DNA of 64,000 nucleotides from Glossina fuscipes (GCF_014805625.2 NW_023998414.1:26127758-26191757), one strand, 5' to 3'. Counted from the stretch's first letter, positions 25,326-37,389 are shown. A program made the numbers and translations. The notes: generated by a model from the sequence alone, not told the origin.

Positions 25326-25680
25326 TACAGTTTGTGGAAATAAGTGCACAAAACCGCTATAGAACTTTTGCTTCTCTAAATTGTTTCCATTGTCGCAACA
25401 CACATGATGTCTTTAATTGCAAAATAGAAATAAATAAATTTTATAAATTTTATTGGTGGTGTTAAGAAATTCTTACGCTCCAATATCACGTAAAGGGCGC
25501 GCGAGAATCCTAAATAGAGTTATTTTTTCGAAATAAAAGTTAGGCTTCGCATTAAGTTATCATAAAGTAATTTCGATGGGTATGGAACGGCCAGTTATGT
25601 GGAAAAGTCGCGACAAAACAGCCAACAAAAATATGGACATATAGCTGGTGATCTCTGCGTGAAAATGCTTGTATTGCCTA
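25326..25680 (+). mobile_element. Possible Tc1-like relic
   Basis: The sequence 'tacagtttgtggaaataagtgcac' at about 25326 resembles Tc1-like terminal sequences, which often start CAGT and end in ..GTGCAC. About 220 bases on, a plus frame reads 'SNFDGYGTASYVEKSRQN' then 'KYGHIAG', weakly like the Tc1 SKFN.FGSDG...YV.....KY block. Element ends are not both visible and the motif match is partial, so this is a suggestion only. Confidence 0.3.
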
Positions 25681-25918
25681 ATATAGGATTTTAGATGATT
25701 TCACCCACAAATAATAATGTGTGTTGGCATTTCCTCGGACCTTAGTCCTTAGTCTATAATAACTTAATTGCTAATTAAAAATGAGTAAATCATTAAATTG
25801 AGGCTTAATTTAGCCTGCAATCGAATAAAAATATTCTTCATCCAGCTGATGTACGCACCCACTGAAACCTTATTGAGGGAGGTATAAAAAAAAGAAGAAG
25901 AACAGTTATTCGCTTAAG

Positions 25919-25924
25919 TTTATT
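25919..25924 (-). terminator. Poly(A) signal AATAAA of the 26-kb micro-gene
   Basis: A canonical AATAAA on the minus strand, 82 nt past the stop codon at 26006-26008, followed by U-rich sequence (TTCTTCTTC then T-run on the minus strand) suited to cleavage and polyadenylation. Confidence 0.5.
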
Positions 25925-26005
25925 AAAACAATTTCGCGTTCGCTTTTCTAATCCTATCCTCAGGAAAACTAAGTTGGCCTACTTTCTCTCGTTCCGAATG
26001 TCTGC

Positions 26006-26247
26006 TCAGAGATCATCGCATTTTGCCATCAATTTTTTGAGCGCGACGAAATCTGAAACTAATTGCGACTAAAGCATACATATAACGAAGCCTTTACGGG
26101 GTATGTCTTAAACAGGAAAGAAGAAGAAAACTCACGAAGCAAATACTGGTTTACACTTGGTAACACACTTGCCGGACTTTCCATGTGACTGCGGATGGCA
26201 TCCGTCAGTGTAACGGATATCGATTTGCAATTAATTTCGCGGCCCAT
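26006..26247 (-). CDS. Candidate two-exon micro-gene, 52 residues, unrecognised
   Basis: Read on the minus strand, exon 1 coding runs from ATG at 26247 to 26136 (37 codons plus one base), ends at a strong donor C|GTGAGT, and is followed by an 83-nt intron (26135-26053) ending ATTAGTTTCAG. Exon 2 runs 26052-26006 and completes the split codon, adding 14 more residues before TGA. The product begins 'MGREINCKSISVTLTDAI' and ends 'LKKLMAKCDDL'. Codon choice in exon 1 is richer in G/C than the flanks. Upstream lie an initiator and DRE/motif-7 matches; downstream lies AATAAA, so every part of a compact transcript is present. There is no signal peptide or membrane segment, and I recognise no family. 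Start context GAAATGG has a purine at -3. The main alternative is a chance frame beside a real promoter of a longer gene using other exons. Confidence 0.5.
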
Positions 26248-26304
26248 TTCGGAGACGGCTACCAACGCACAATTCACAATTCGCAAAATATTTTAATTTA
26301 ATTT

Positions 26305-26375
26305 GACTGAATATTCTCTCTTTCGCACTTGTTGTTAGTGCTGCCATTATACTGACTACATCGATAGATGTAGTC
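26305..26375 (-). promoter_or_regulatory. Housekeeping-type core promoter (initiator, motif 7, DRE-like)
   Basis: On the minus strand, TCAGTC (A at 26308) fits the fly initiator TCAGTY and would give a 60-nt 5' leader before the ATG at 26247. Upstream, TGGCAGCACTAAC (26334-26346) fits every position of Ohler motif 7 (KNNCAKCNCTRNY, from memory), and ATCGAT (26360-26365) in the context TATCGATG differs from the DRE TATCGATA by one base. A second TCAGTA lies at 26350-26355. The DRE sits in the loop region of a perfect inverted repeat GACTACATC-GATA-GATGTAGTC (26354-26375). DRE plus motif 7 is typical of broadly expressed fly genes. Confidence 0.5.
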
Positions 26376-27027
26376 TCCCTTAGTGAGAGCAAAAATCTTT
26401 TTCGCCGGAAAAGGGGAAGAAGATAGATTCTTAATTCGGAAATTCTTATTGGACGACTGGCTCGTTGCCGGCGGCTGACTTATGCACATTTAATGCATTT
26501 TTCAAATGTCCCTTTCACTAACATTCTCTACTTAGCTATTCGAAAGGATTGCTTATTGAACAAAGCGAAGCCTAAACTTTTTTGCGCATCCAATTATATG
26601 AAACTTGAAGTTTCAATTAAATTGTGTCAATATTTTCTTGATGTCTCTATCAACGTTCGTAATGTTTGCAAATATTTTTTCTTTTTCTGATTATCAATGT
26701 ACATACATACATACATCTGTATATACATAAAAAAAAAAAAAAAAAACAAAAAAAAAGAGAAGAGAAGGTAAAAGTGGTTAAGGTTTATGCTCAAAAACTC
26801 ATTAAAACAAATTAGACCAAAATTAATGAATGCTCTGTAATTAAGAGGAAAAATTCAATGATTGCCTGCCTAATGGTCTTGGGATTTGCTTTATTTGCAA
26901 AAAAAGAAAAAAAAGAAGCCCTCAAACATATATATATATATAACGTTATCGTAAACGTGATTATTATTGAAGTGATTTATTATAACAAAAGTGACAAATA
27001 AATGCGATGAGCAAGAGAGAAAGAGAA

Positions 27028-27076
<49 letters not shown>

Positions 27077-28517
27077 TAGAGAGAGGAAATACAAAATTAA
27101 TTAATCGCATGAGTATGTGTTGTTGTCGCTATTTATGTTGTAATGAAAAAAAAAAAAAAAAACAAAAAACAAAACAAAACAACAACACCAACAACAACAA
27201 CAATGCAAATAACAATTAAAATGTCAGTTAAGTTTTGTTTTTGTCCAATTACGTAATTATAATTTATTATATTAAATTAAATTTAACCAATTTGTTTATG
27301 CGGAGGAAGCGAACATTTTTATTAATGGAAACCGCTTTTTGCGCTTTAGCTCGTTTTTTGCTTATAATTAAAAAATGGGCAATAAATATATGATTCGTTT
27401 TAAAATAATTATTAAACCAATTGAAATTGTTTGTCTACAATTTGTCGTTGCTTGAATGTGCGAATAGAAAAACGAATTATTTATATATAAAATTATAAAA
27501 TTAGTAAATTATTATTTATAACATTTATTATTACATACAGGTAGGTCGTCATTCCAAATAAGTTTTTTATTTTAATTATGCAAAATCTCTTTCTACAATC
27601 GTGAACACAACACAAATTATACATGAACGGTTATAAGGTAAAAAACCAAAAAAAAAAAAGAAGAAAACAAAAAAAACAAAACAAAACAATAATTAATTGA
27701 AAAATTTGCAAAACGATCTATATATGTACAGTGTGTAAAGTGTGTATGGCTTTCAAAATTTTAAAAATTCATCTCTTAGATAAAAGCACACGTTCTTTCA
27801 AGTCAAGTCAACAGGAATTCATAGTTGTTTCTATTTCTATATCTACCAACTACTACTGAAGAATGTCTATTAAAATAAATTTGTTCGGAAATTTCTCGCT
27901 CGAAGAATCGAATATTTATCATATACCATAAAATATTCCATTCGAATATTCGAATATTCTAATATTAGGATAACTGCCCCTCTGTCCATACGTCTACATA
28001 TTTCTTCGTTTCCTCAGTGTATCCAAACTTATAACTCTCCGCCATTTTCTGCTCAATCTGAACTTTAATAGAAAATTTACCTGAGAAGAAGAAAGAGTAA
28101 GCTTTGTAGCGACTTTTGATAATTTTTTTTTTTTTTTTTTTGGGATGCAAGGAAAGGCAATAGAATATGCATAATCCTCTTGTCGCTGGCAGATATATAG
28201 GATAAGCATCAAGTAAGTAAGAATATCAATTGCTGCGTAATTGATGATGAAATGAAAATGTCTATGAAATGTTCAAGAAATGAAAAAAACGCCTTTTATC
28301 ATATTATTATTATTATTATTATTATTATATGCAAAATCCCCTTATTAACCAACTGTATTATGAAAACAATTAAGAAACTTATAATCGCTTGTGACCGAAT
28401 CTTTTACACCCAACACGGTTATCCTGAAAAGAGATTTAAAAAAAAAAAAAGGAAAAGAACCAACTTTTCATTCTCTACAATATTGGATGGGTGTGGTTAA
28501 TTTTTTCTATTATTTAG
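26376..28517. other. Spacer
   Basis: A-run near 26730-26746, (GT)n-(GA)n at 27031-27086, A/CAA-rich sequence at 27147-27200, T run near 28124-28140 and (ATT)n near 28303-28330. I see no exon with supporting signals except the weak one starting at 28518. Confidence 0.7.
27031..27086. repeat. Compound (GT)n(GA)n microsatellite
   Basis: About 17 GT units followed by an imperfect GA tract. Confidence 0.95.
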
Positions 28518-28708
28518 CTACTCATAGAAATGATACGATTTTTTCTGATACGCGGATTGACGAGGCTGCTGTTGCTGTGATAAAATTGAATGATAAATAC
28601 GAACAACAAACTTTGATTGGTTGGAAAATCTTTCTTCCGCTCAGTTCCTTTCTCTAAAGCAACTGTCAATTACATAGAAATTTTCATTAAAATTGAAAAG
28701 GTGAATAA
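28518..28708 (+). other. Possible terminal coding exon
   Basis: A plausible acceptor TTTTTTCTATTATTTAG ends at 28517. The open frame that follows reads 'THRNDTIFSDTRIDEAAVA' and continues for 46 codons to TAA at 28655-28657, with AATAAA at about 28703. Composition is less AT-biased than the flanks. The same frame is also open leftward across an A-run, which weakens the exon reading, and no partner exon is identified. Family unknown. Confidence 0.2.
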
Positions 28709-30719
28709 AGGCAAAAAAAATTCTTGAAACGCAGCTTATAATAAATTTAAGTAATTTTTTTTTAATTTTTTTTTTTTTTTTTCTATGACAAATCACTCAG
28801 AAAATGTGTCCTATCAGGAGATGACCAGGAAGGGTTAATGGAAAAGTGAAGTGAAGAAAGCAAGTAGTGTTTGCGAACGTTCAACTTGAAAACGGAGAGA
28901 TCAGCTACGACAGAAAAGAAGCTAATCTATATCAAAGAATATAGTCCATATATATATATATATATATATTCTGAAGTTAAATTTAAATGAAATTTTGATA
29001 GCAATTTGCCACCATTTTGATAAACGGTGTCGTTTGATACTAAATTGACTTTCAAAATTGCTTTGATTAATGTATGTTAATGTTAGTGTTACCCCACTAG
29101 AGGAAATTTTAAATTTGACGAATTCTTAGAATGCGTAGAAATACGTTTTGGACGCCTAATAAATATAACGAAGATGAGTGTGAGTAAGGGAGTCATCTTA
29201 GCTAAGATGTTGTAAGGCAATGCCTTTCGATTGATTTAATATAAGATCGCGAGTAAAATCTCGACTACAATTACGAACGGACACTAGATCGTAAAATCTA
29301 ACCACAAATGTGTGTATACGTTCCTGTATAGCCAATAGTAGCGGTAGGGAAATACGTTTCTATCTCTGCTTTGATAGATTCAAACTAAATAATGCTCCGC
29401 GTAGAACATGACACATCGTCTTTTAGGTTTACTCATGATTCACAAAATTCCAAAAGTTTGCCGTGCACTACTTACTTCGCGTACGTACTTTCTTTGGGCT
29501 ATTTTCCGGCTTCACTACACCTCGATTTTGAACGTTGCATTTATTACGCCCGGGATGTGATATGAAAATCATTCTTTGGATTCGAGAGAGCATCGTTAGG
29601 TAAAATTCGATCAAGTGCTTCTCCAGCGCTTTATCGATGAGTAAAATCAATCTTTTCTCTTCTTACTTACATATATTTGCATTGTAAGTGCTCCAAGTCT
29701 TCCTATCTACTGTACAACGAATGAAACGTAACCTGTAAAAGCCCAAAGAGAATGACAGCGAAACAGATAAAAATTCCATTCTATGTGTATCTTGACTTCA
29801 GTTAACACACACAGCACATCTCCTTTTATGATGGGATATTCTTTTGTCGCCGTAGTTCACTTTATTTATACATTTGTTTATATATATATATTCATTCCAT
29901 TAAAGTTTAATTGATGAATAGAGAAAACTAATTTACTCGTCTAAGAAACTCTTTTACGAGATCTGAGTGAAACTATGTAAACGGCAATGTTCGTTATTTC
30001 TCCCTTCTAGAGAATAGATGCGAGAAGAAATTTGACGCAAACGTATTCTTGTACCGAAATTCAATTTAATACCAAGAGATGTGACGTAAAGCCTTTTAAC
30101 AGCTTTCCATAAGATTTTCTTACAAACTCTTCCGTTTTTACTCAAACCAACGTAGTTAACTTAAGTTGTTTAGTCTCTATTAGCATCACAGGCTATAATG
30201 GTATCTGTGCTTGCTTTCTCACAGATATCAAAAAGTCACTAAAATTGAACTTGAAAGTCTTGTTTAAATTCAAACCAGAAAAAGTAATCAGATTTAATTC
30301 AGAATTTCTCCTATAGACGTAGACATGGAAAACTTTTCGATGGAAATAAAACAGAAATGATTATCATTTTTTTTTTTGTTTTTTTGTTTTTCTATTCTTG
30401 AACTCTGTAGTCATGCAACAATGCAAAAAAAAAAAAAAAAAAAAAAATTAAAAAAAAAATGCTTACGTTTTAACTTTGGCACATGTCATTATTTGTTGTT
30501 GCCTTCTATTGTTAGCCATCAATGTATTTAAACTGTTTGGCTTCTGACCGTGCACACAGATCATGACATGTATGTCTATACACATACACATACAAATAAC
30601 CCAACTATGAATGGGTTGATAGAACAATTTGCTTGTATCTGTATCTTGACTGTGAACATGAAGAAACAAAAGCAGAACCAAAAAAGATATAAGAAAAAAG
30701 TAAAAAAAAAAAAAAAAAG

Positions 30720-30720
<1 letters not shown>

Positions 30721-30756
<36 letters not shown>
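30721..30756. repeat. (AAAACG)6 hexanucleotide repeat
   Basis: Six perfect AAAACG units following an A-run. In translation this gives Lys-Thr repeats on one strand and Phe-Arg/Phe-Val repeats on the other, which explains several overlapping frames at 30463-30882. Confidence 0.95.
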
Positions 30757-30760
<4 letters not shown>

Positions 30761-31465
30761 GAAAAGAAGGAAAAACTCGTAGAGTGAATGGGCATATCTG
30801 CCTTAAGGAATAATAGCCAGCGATTTGTTGCAATAATCGATGTTATTGTTGCTTTTACCCTCTTGGCCATCATTTCAAACATTTTGAATGCCGTTTTAAA
30901 TGGTTGTCTACTACTTTTCTTTCATGTTTCCTTACTGCTTGGAAATCTTGTGACTGGATTTCAAGGATCATCAGCTTAGATAAAAGCCAGATACGTATTT
31001 GTATAGTACTTAGTAAGGTGATGGGACATAACAAGACACAGCCAATCAAATCACTAACATTCACCCTTCCATACGCTGCAAGAGTTCATCTCTACTTGAA
31101 ATTTTTACGCTTCCAGTAACTTTTTATCAATAATGCAATTATGATATAATTTTCTTAAAAGAGCTTTTAAAAATACTTTTACTTCTTCTTCTTCTTTGTC
31201 ATCTTTGTCATCTTTTTTTTATGTTACTTTTTTCATTTAGTTTTGCTTTCAATATTTTCTCCTTTTTTCTTTTATTTATTTATTTATTTTTTTTTTTTTC
31301 TTCTATATTTTCTTATCTGTATTGCATGTCTGGTGTCTCAAATCAGAGTGACATTACAGCTTTTTGTTGGGTGTTACTGTTTCCATGTTATTGATTTTTG
31401 TTAAACTTGGTTCTCAATTTTTTTTTCTTATACATCTAATACATATACGTATTACTTGCATTTAT

Positions 31466-31469
<4 letters not shown>

Positions 31470-31517
<48 letters not shown>
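31470..31517. repeat. Compound (TA)n(GT)n microsatellite
   Basis: About 17 TA units followed by eight GT units. Confidence 0.95.
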
Positions 31518-31569
31518 ACTTGTACTGGCATTGATTCATTTTCAGCATTTAAGTCAACGGATCGATGTA

Positions 31570-32330
31570 AAGAGGAATGTGTCGAGAAGGGTCTGAATCG
31601 ATTTATCTACGTTGGCCGATAAGTCTCCCTTTCGGGCACTTCCGTCTTCCCGTCTTTACATTTGAGTTTCGCTCTAATCGTTCTCCGGTCGTTACTTCAT
31701 TTATCCGTCTCATCAAATGTTTCGTTTTTCCGTTTTTCGATTATATCGTCTCCTCATTCTTTTGTCTATCTCTGTTTACATCTGTGCGACTGTTTATTTA
31801 TCTCTCTTCCTTATTTTGAATATTTCTTCATACACCTCTTCAGATTCCTCATAGTATATCTTTCGGCCGTCTTTCAGTCTATCTATACGCAGGTTCTATT
31901 TCGGTACCCCTATCCGTACGTACGTCCAATGGATAATCATTCATTCAATCATCTCCCTCCTTATCTATTTTTCGTTACTTCATCTTCTAACGCGTCGTAG
32001 GTGTTTTTCCTCTTATTTATCGTTTTTTGGGTCAGCTGTCTGTTCTCTTTGTTTTTCTAACTACTCATCCAATATTATCGGTAAACTCTTCGTTCCCATC
32101 ATACGTCTATCAATATCATCTTTTCTGCCGCATTTCGATCCATATCTACTTTCATATATTTTAATACACATCTCCACATTTTTCTCAATCTCTATATCTC
32201 TCCTGGTCAATATCTAAAATTCCTTCTGCAGGGATTAAGGCCTCATCTTTTTTATTACGTAATTTACGGCAAATGGTTTCTTCCGTCTAATACTTTCACT
32301 TTATGTTTTTGTCAGTATTTCTTTTCATTC
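31570..32330. repeat. Cryptically simple pyrimidine-rich stretch
   Basis: The plus strand is a mixture of TCCGTC, TTCGTT, TCTATC and TTTCCG words with few stops. The two overlapping long plus frames (31577-31819 and 31662-32000) are rich in serine, leucine and phenylalanine and show no domain. Composition matches 42040-42735 and the complement of 14720-15480. Confidence 0.55.
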
Positions 32331-32623
32331 TTGCTACAGCTTTTTCCCCATACATACATACATACATACATATATGCATATATATATATATATATTATTT
32401 TATTTGGAAACAGTTTTGATTTCATGAGCATTGTGCTTAATAGGAATCTTCTACTATTTTTATTTGCTTGTACAAGTCATGTTGGATTTATTTCTATTTT
32501 AGGTTGCCGAACCGTAAACTTTGATAAAAATCTATTATAAAAATATATCTCTGCTGTTGAATGGAATTTTACAAATAGGAAGTGTCCGTAAATTTAACAA
32601 TTTCTATTATGACAAATGTATGT

Positions 32624-32937
32624 ACAGTGGCCCAATAAAGTCAACGTATAGTACGTAACAATTAAAAACTGCATTTAAAGATTGAGAAGCAAAAATTACG
32701 TATCTTAAGAAGACAAAAGTTATATTAAATAGCAATTGAAGAATTTTTTTTTTTTTGATTTAAGCTTAAGTTATAAACAAAAAAAAATATCACAAAAAAG
32801 GGAAGACTGGCGCATGACTAGCGCAGAAAATCTGGTCTTTGTTGACACTAAAATTGATCATCAGATTTATCTAAATCGTTTGCAAGCCAATGTAAAAATT
32901 TCCGCGACTGAAATGAACCGTCCGAGCAAATGAATCC
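32624..32937 (+). mobile_element. Tc1-like transposase relic 1
   Basis: The left edge carries 'tacagtggcccaataaagtc', which resembles a Tc1-type terminus. The plus frame at 32820-32930 translates to 'ENLVFVDTKIDHQIYLNRLQ' and then 'ANVKISATEM', closely following the Tc1 block NLVFIDG.M....YL.IL..NL..SA.KM that precedes the DDE aspartate motif. The rest of the protein is not recognisable in the flanks. This is a truncated, inactive fragment. Confidence 0.55.
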
Positions 32938-33039
32938 TTTAACAGTGCGACGAACCGAAACACGCATCTCCCGACCCCAAGGAGAATGCAATTGTTTTCC
33001 TACCCCAATCACCAGGTTTTGAAGGCAATTGAAAAAATA

Positions 33040-33290
33040 TTTGCATGATTTGGATGGGCAGGGAAAGCTTTTCTTGGAGAATCGAACAAAATTGAAGCGG
33101 ATGTAATAGGAATATTGGTTTCTTCAATGCCAAAATGTATACAATATATATAAATATATTTGTTTATGATATCTTTTGGGATTAAAGTATTGTTAAGGAA
33201 ATCCCAAATCCAGTTCACTCCGGATAATGAATTTTCTCAAATAATAAATTCCCTAGAGGAGGAAGAACTAAGTGCATATTCGTGGGCGTG
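33040..33290 (+). mobile_element. Tc1-like transposase relic 2
   Basis: A separate fragment covers the same transposase block again: 'WMGRESFSWRIEQN' then, past a stop, 'NIGFFNAKMYTIYINIF' (compare WGCFSW.G.GNLVFIDG.M....Y.NIL), followed near 33200 by 'QFTPDNEFSQII', weakly like the FQ.DNDPKHT block. Stops break it in at least two places. Since relic 1 already covers this block, these are two insertions or a duplication rather than one element. Confidence 0.4.
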
Positions 33291-36200
33291 TCATGCAGCT
33301 GAAGGCCGAGGAAAAGCAGGTTATCGGATTTAAAATGAAGTCATGAAATTAGGTAATAGTAATATGCTCGCAACAATGTATATAAATAGAATATTTACGG
33401 AAGGCAGAGTTAGTCGGACAAGAATATTTGAGTCGAGAGTACTGCCAAAATGAATTGCGAATAATCCTACTGTTAAGGAATGTAATTGTAAATAAAAGAA
33501 TTTTTAAGTGTATTCCTCTTGAAAATAATATTCACGAACTAGTGGCACAAGTCCTATGTAATAGGAAAGCGATTTCGTAACAGTATGTGGTTTATTATTA
33601 GTTTTGGCTTCTTAAGAAATACATTTTTTGACTCCCAGCCCTTAAATGAAACCTTAATTTTTCCTACCGTATGCAGACTTAATTGGACTACTGTATATAT
33701 ATGTAAGGAATCGTTTTTTTTTGTTTTGTTGCTGCGATACGTCAACATCCTAATGCCTTTTCATATGAATAAAACACTAGGCTTTTTAACTAATAAGCCC
33801 CTGTTTAATGCTCTTACACTTAATACATACATATATTTGTACTAAATAGTCTCTGAATTCAATAATTTTTGTATCCGAGAAAATTGACGTATAGTGCTGT
33901 ACCACCTATAGTGAAAGCGGAAACAATTCTCATCGAGAATTCGATATTTCACTGCTAGGAAGCATTTTGGCACACAAATCGAGCTCAACAGGTCTTGCGT
34001 GTTGGTGAATTTTTTGTCAAGATTTCCGGTATATCGGACTGATATTCAAATTTTGAATTTATGGCCAATCGATTGAACTACGTTAACGAAAGTACCAAGA
34101 AGGTGCTGCCACTTGGTTCCAAAAAAATTTAATTTTTTTTTATATAAATTTGTTCCAAGACATTGATTAGCCAATAATTTCGCAAAAATGATCCATAATT
34201 TCATTCACATTCTTCTCTCGTCGCAAAGCGAAAGTGAAACATTCCCCCTTGCCAGTGTCGACTCGTAACAAAAAAAAAAAATCTCGAAAAATCTTCTACT
34301 AAGCAAAACGAAATTTTCAATTTCAAACGTGCTTTCGACCGACAGCGGAGATGCCTAGCACCTAGTATTCAATGTATATACGTAAGCAACACTATCGTAG
34401 TAAATATTTTCGCAATTCCATGATAATAGTATTGTGTGTAGCCTTTATGCAACTTACGATTCGAAGACTTATGTTAATTAAAACCGAATATTTGCAGCTA
34501 TACTCTAGATCTCCTCCCTGCAGCCCGACAATTCACAAGGAACGGTATTTTAGTCTTTGTGCGAAAATGCTTTCGTTAAAAAGATTTTTTTACCAAAATA
34601 TATAGCAAGATTGGTATACGTCCGATCTAGTGCAATGATTCACATTTTCTACCAATTATTGAAATAATTCATCCATTGTCCGTTTCCTTTACCCGCGCGA
34701 TAATCCCCATCGTGTTGTCTATATTCCTAAATTCGTTGTAAGCCAGCCGTGCGAATTTTATTATGAGTATTTCATTGAGTGGCAGGGATCACAGTTAAAT
34801 CATTTCTAATGAACGTAAAAGCTTTGCTTCAAATCTTTCCATAATCGCTCGTCGTTTATTTTATTCATTAACGATAAATAAATACATAAAGGAGTTATGC
34901 CCACTTCTATTGTTATAGTGTTCATGGTCGCGAAAAACGAAAAAGAAACCTGAACAACATTTTAGTATAAAGAGTTAGTTCGCCTACCTAAAATTGTGTA
35001 TAGTATGGTTATACAGATGCAAATACAATGCGTAGGAGGTATTGATCTTAAATATTTACTCGGGCCATTCAAAATTGTAGTGCAATGAAAGAAGGAAGTG
35101 ATCATCGTCGCACTCCCAGCCAAACAAGTGATATTGGACCGAAATTCGATACAACAATGCGCGCAAATTTAATGCGAAAAGTGTTATTCAAGATAAAGTG
35201 AGGAAGAGGTCTGCCAAACGATGGAAAATGGAGGCGAAGCAATAACCGAAGATGGATTGGTCATCGTTCAGGAATGGGTTCAAACAGATGATTAATAAAA
35301 ATAAAGACGATTCGTTTGGGGGTTAGCTGAATGGAGTGCATTATGAATTCATCCAACCAAAGGAGAGGATCATCAAGGGGCTACAGCAGTGGGCGCAATG
35401 GGACCATGTAACCAAAAAGCGCGACTATCGCACAGTCGATCGGTGATAGCATAACGCTCACAAGCCTCCCGAGTTGCGGCTCTCTCTCTCTCTCTCTCTC
35501 TCCCCCTTTTTCATTCTGGCCATCATCGTGTTGCACGTATCAACGATATGCCCTGATCGATTGGGCAAAAGAAGAAAAGAAAATGTCCTGATATCGCCGT
35601 TCTTCGATATCTTGATATGCGGTTTCGCGATGCCATAAGACGAAGCTGCCTAAGGATATATTAAAAGCATTGCAATTGGAATGAGTTAACCCATACGATG
35701 CAATCATCCGGTATTTAACGCTTTTGATTACCACTGCTCGCTTAGATATTTTCTATCCGAGTAGATGGAGAGATGGATATCTTTATGAACGAATTCATAT
35801 CTTGCGAGGAAGATACCAAATGTAGTAGTGTTAGCGAAAGACGAATACTTTGATTAAATTATTTCTTTTACCTTTTCCGCGTGCGCTTCGAACGAGTAAT
35901 ACAATCCGTGACTGTTCGTTGCTTGTATGCGCGCTACATGGTGCAGTACTTTCAATTTCGAAAAGAGACAAGAAGCATATTTAATTACAATAATGAATTC
36001 CGGATTCTTAATGCACGAGAAAATTAGTTAAAAATTTGTTTCATTCATTATTGATATCCTTGGCATTTTACTTTACTGACTTTTAAATTTTAAAACCTAT
36101 GCATGCTTTTTTTTAAATTATTATTAATTTTTTTTTTTTTTTTTTTTAATGAGTTAAAGTTTTTTCGGTCTCGCTAATAAGAAAAGAACAAAAGAAATTC

Positions 36201-37315
36201 CTTTTTAACTTTATTTATAATGTTTCAATGTGTGTGTGCGTGCAACGACATATATACATAAAATGCTTCATTGGCTATGTCAGCGGTTAAACCACAGCAG
36301 GATATAAGTGCACGCGTACGAAAGTTAAATATTTTTATTTGGTAAAATTTAATTTAAAATCATATCGCGATTTTAAAAAATCATTTTCTTAGCTAAAAAA
36401 TAAGTAAGAAGAACGGCGCACCTATGCATTTAGCAAGTAGTGGGGAGAGCTGGAAATTTTGTGTGCACTTTAATCAACATTGTTAGCATTAAGGTAGGTA
36501 CGTATTGACAGTCTTATGGGTGAGCATGTTATGTGCACCCACAAAATTTAAATATTCATGACGTCCTTGCTGAGGCAGTGTATGCGTTTATAACGACAAA
36601 CATTATTAACGAAAAATTGGCAAACATGTAAATAAAGATATTTTCCCTTAAAAAAGGAAAAAAAAAAAAAAGAAGAAAAGCCAAAGAAAAATGCTAGAAA
36701 TACTGTGAGAACGATGGCAGTAAAGCAGAAAAAGATAACAAGTTCGAGAAATGAAGAGCGAAAAGTAAAACACCAGTAACTGCAACGACTGTAACAAGAT
36801 GACAATAACAGCATCATTTACATGAAATGCCAGTAATACACAACAAATGACAAGCAGCTTGACAACAACAATAACAATAACATCAATAATAACAACAACA
36901 ACAACAACGGTAATCCGGGCAATACAGCATGTAACAGTAGCTGCGGATAACAACAGCAAGCCCCATAATGTGTTTTGTGGTTCCTTCGAAGAGTGAGAGA
37001 GAAAATCTTAAATATTTAAAATTCTTGCTAAAAGTTCCTACTCATACACATGCATGCATATGGAAGTAATGTGCACACGTTTAACATTGAATGAACTCTC
37101 GCTTCCTAAATTGCTTGCGATTATTATGCACGATGGTTGTATATAATGGGAAACAAGCGAGAAATTTTTATTCGACTTCGGATATGAATTTTGATTAATC
37201 AAAATTCGCAATATATTCCTTTTAAGGAAGATAGTGAAGAATTTTCTTAATTTGCTAAAACTAGTAAAACATGAATAAGCGATAAGGTAAAGCTATGTGC
37301 ATTTGTATGATAAAA
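33291..37315. other. Spacer
   Basis: Unique sequence with a (TC)n run near 35480-35502, T runs at 36129-36147 and an ACA/AAC triplet-rich tract at 36640-36960 that gives Val/Leu/Ile-rich minus frames. 33480-33580 might hold the worn C-terminal part of the Tc1 relic. At 35060-35480 the sequence is less AT-rich, but frames are broken and I recognise nothing. Confidence 0.65.
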
Positions 37316-37323
37316 TATATAAA
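37316..37323 (+). promoter_or_regulatory. TATA-like box upstream of the 37.4-kb frame
   Basis: TATATAAA, placed 67 bases before the ATG at 37390, which would put a start site near 37346. TATA-like strings are common in this AT-rich window, so position is the only support. A short upstream frame (ATG at 37331, stop after three codons) precedes the main start. Confidence 0.3.
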
Positions 37324-37389
37324 CGACCACATGGAACCTGACTGAACCCTTCTATATTATCATTATATGTAAAGCACCCCAAAGGGCAT

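Larger units (their letters stand above)
28709..31569. other. Spacer
   Basis: (TA)n near 28946-28970, a perfect 16-bp palindrome at 29194-29209, A runs at 30426-30446 and 30700-30718, (AAAACG)6 at 30721-30756 and (TA)n(GT)n at 31470-31517. The hydrophobic 63-codon frame at 30788-30979 has no supporting signals. Confidence 0.7.

Noticed and set aside
31577..32000. Overlapping plus frames of 80 and 112 codons
   Set aside because: Both read through pyrimidine-rich simple sequence in which stop codons are rare.
36648..36959. 103-codon Val/Leu-rich minus frame
   Set aside because: Complement of an AAC/ACA triplet-rich tract; composition explains the open frame.
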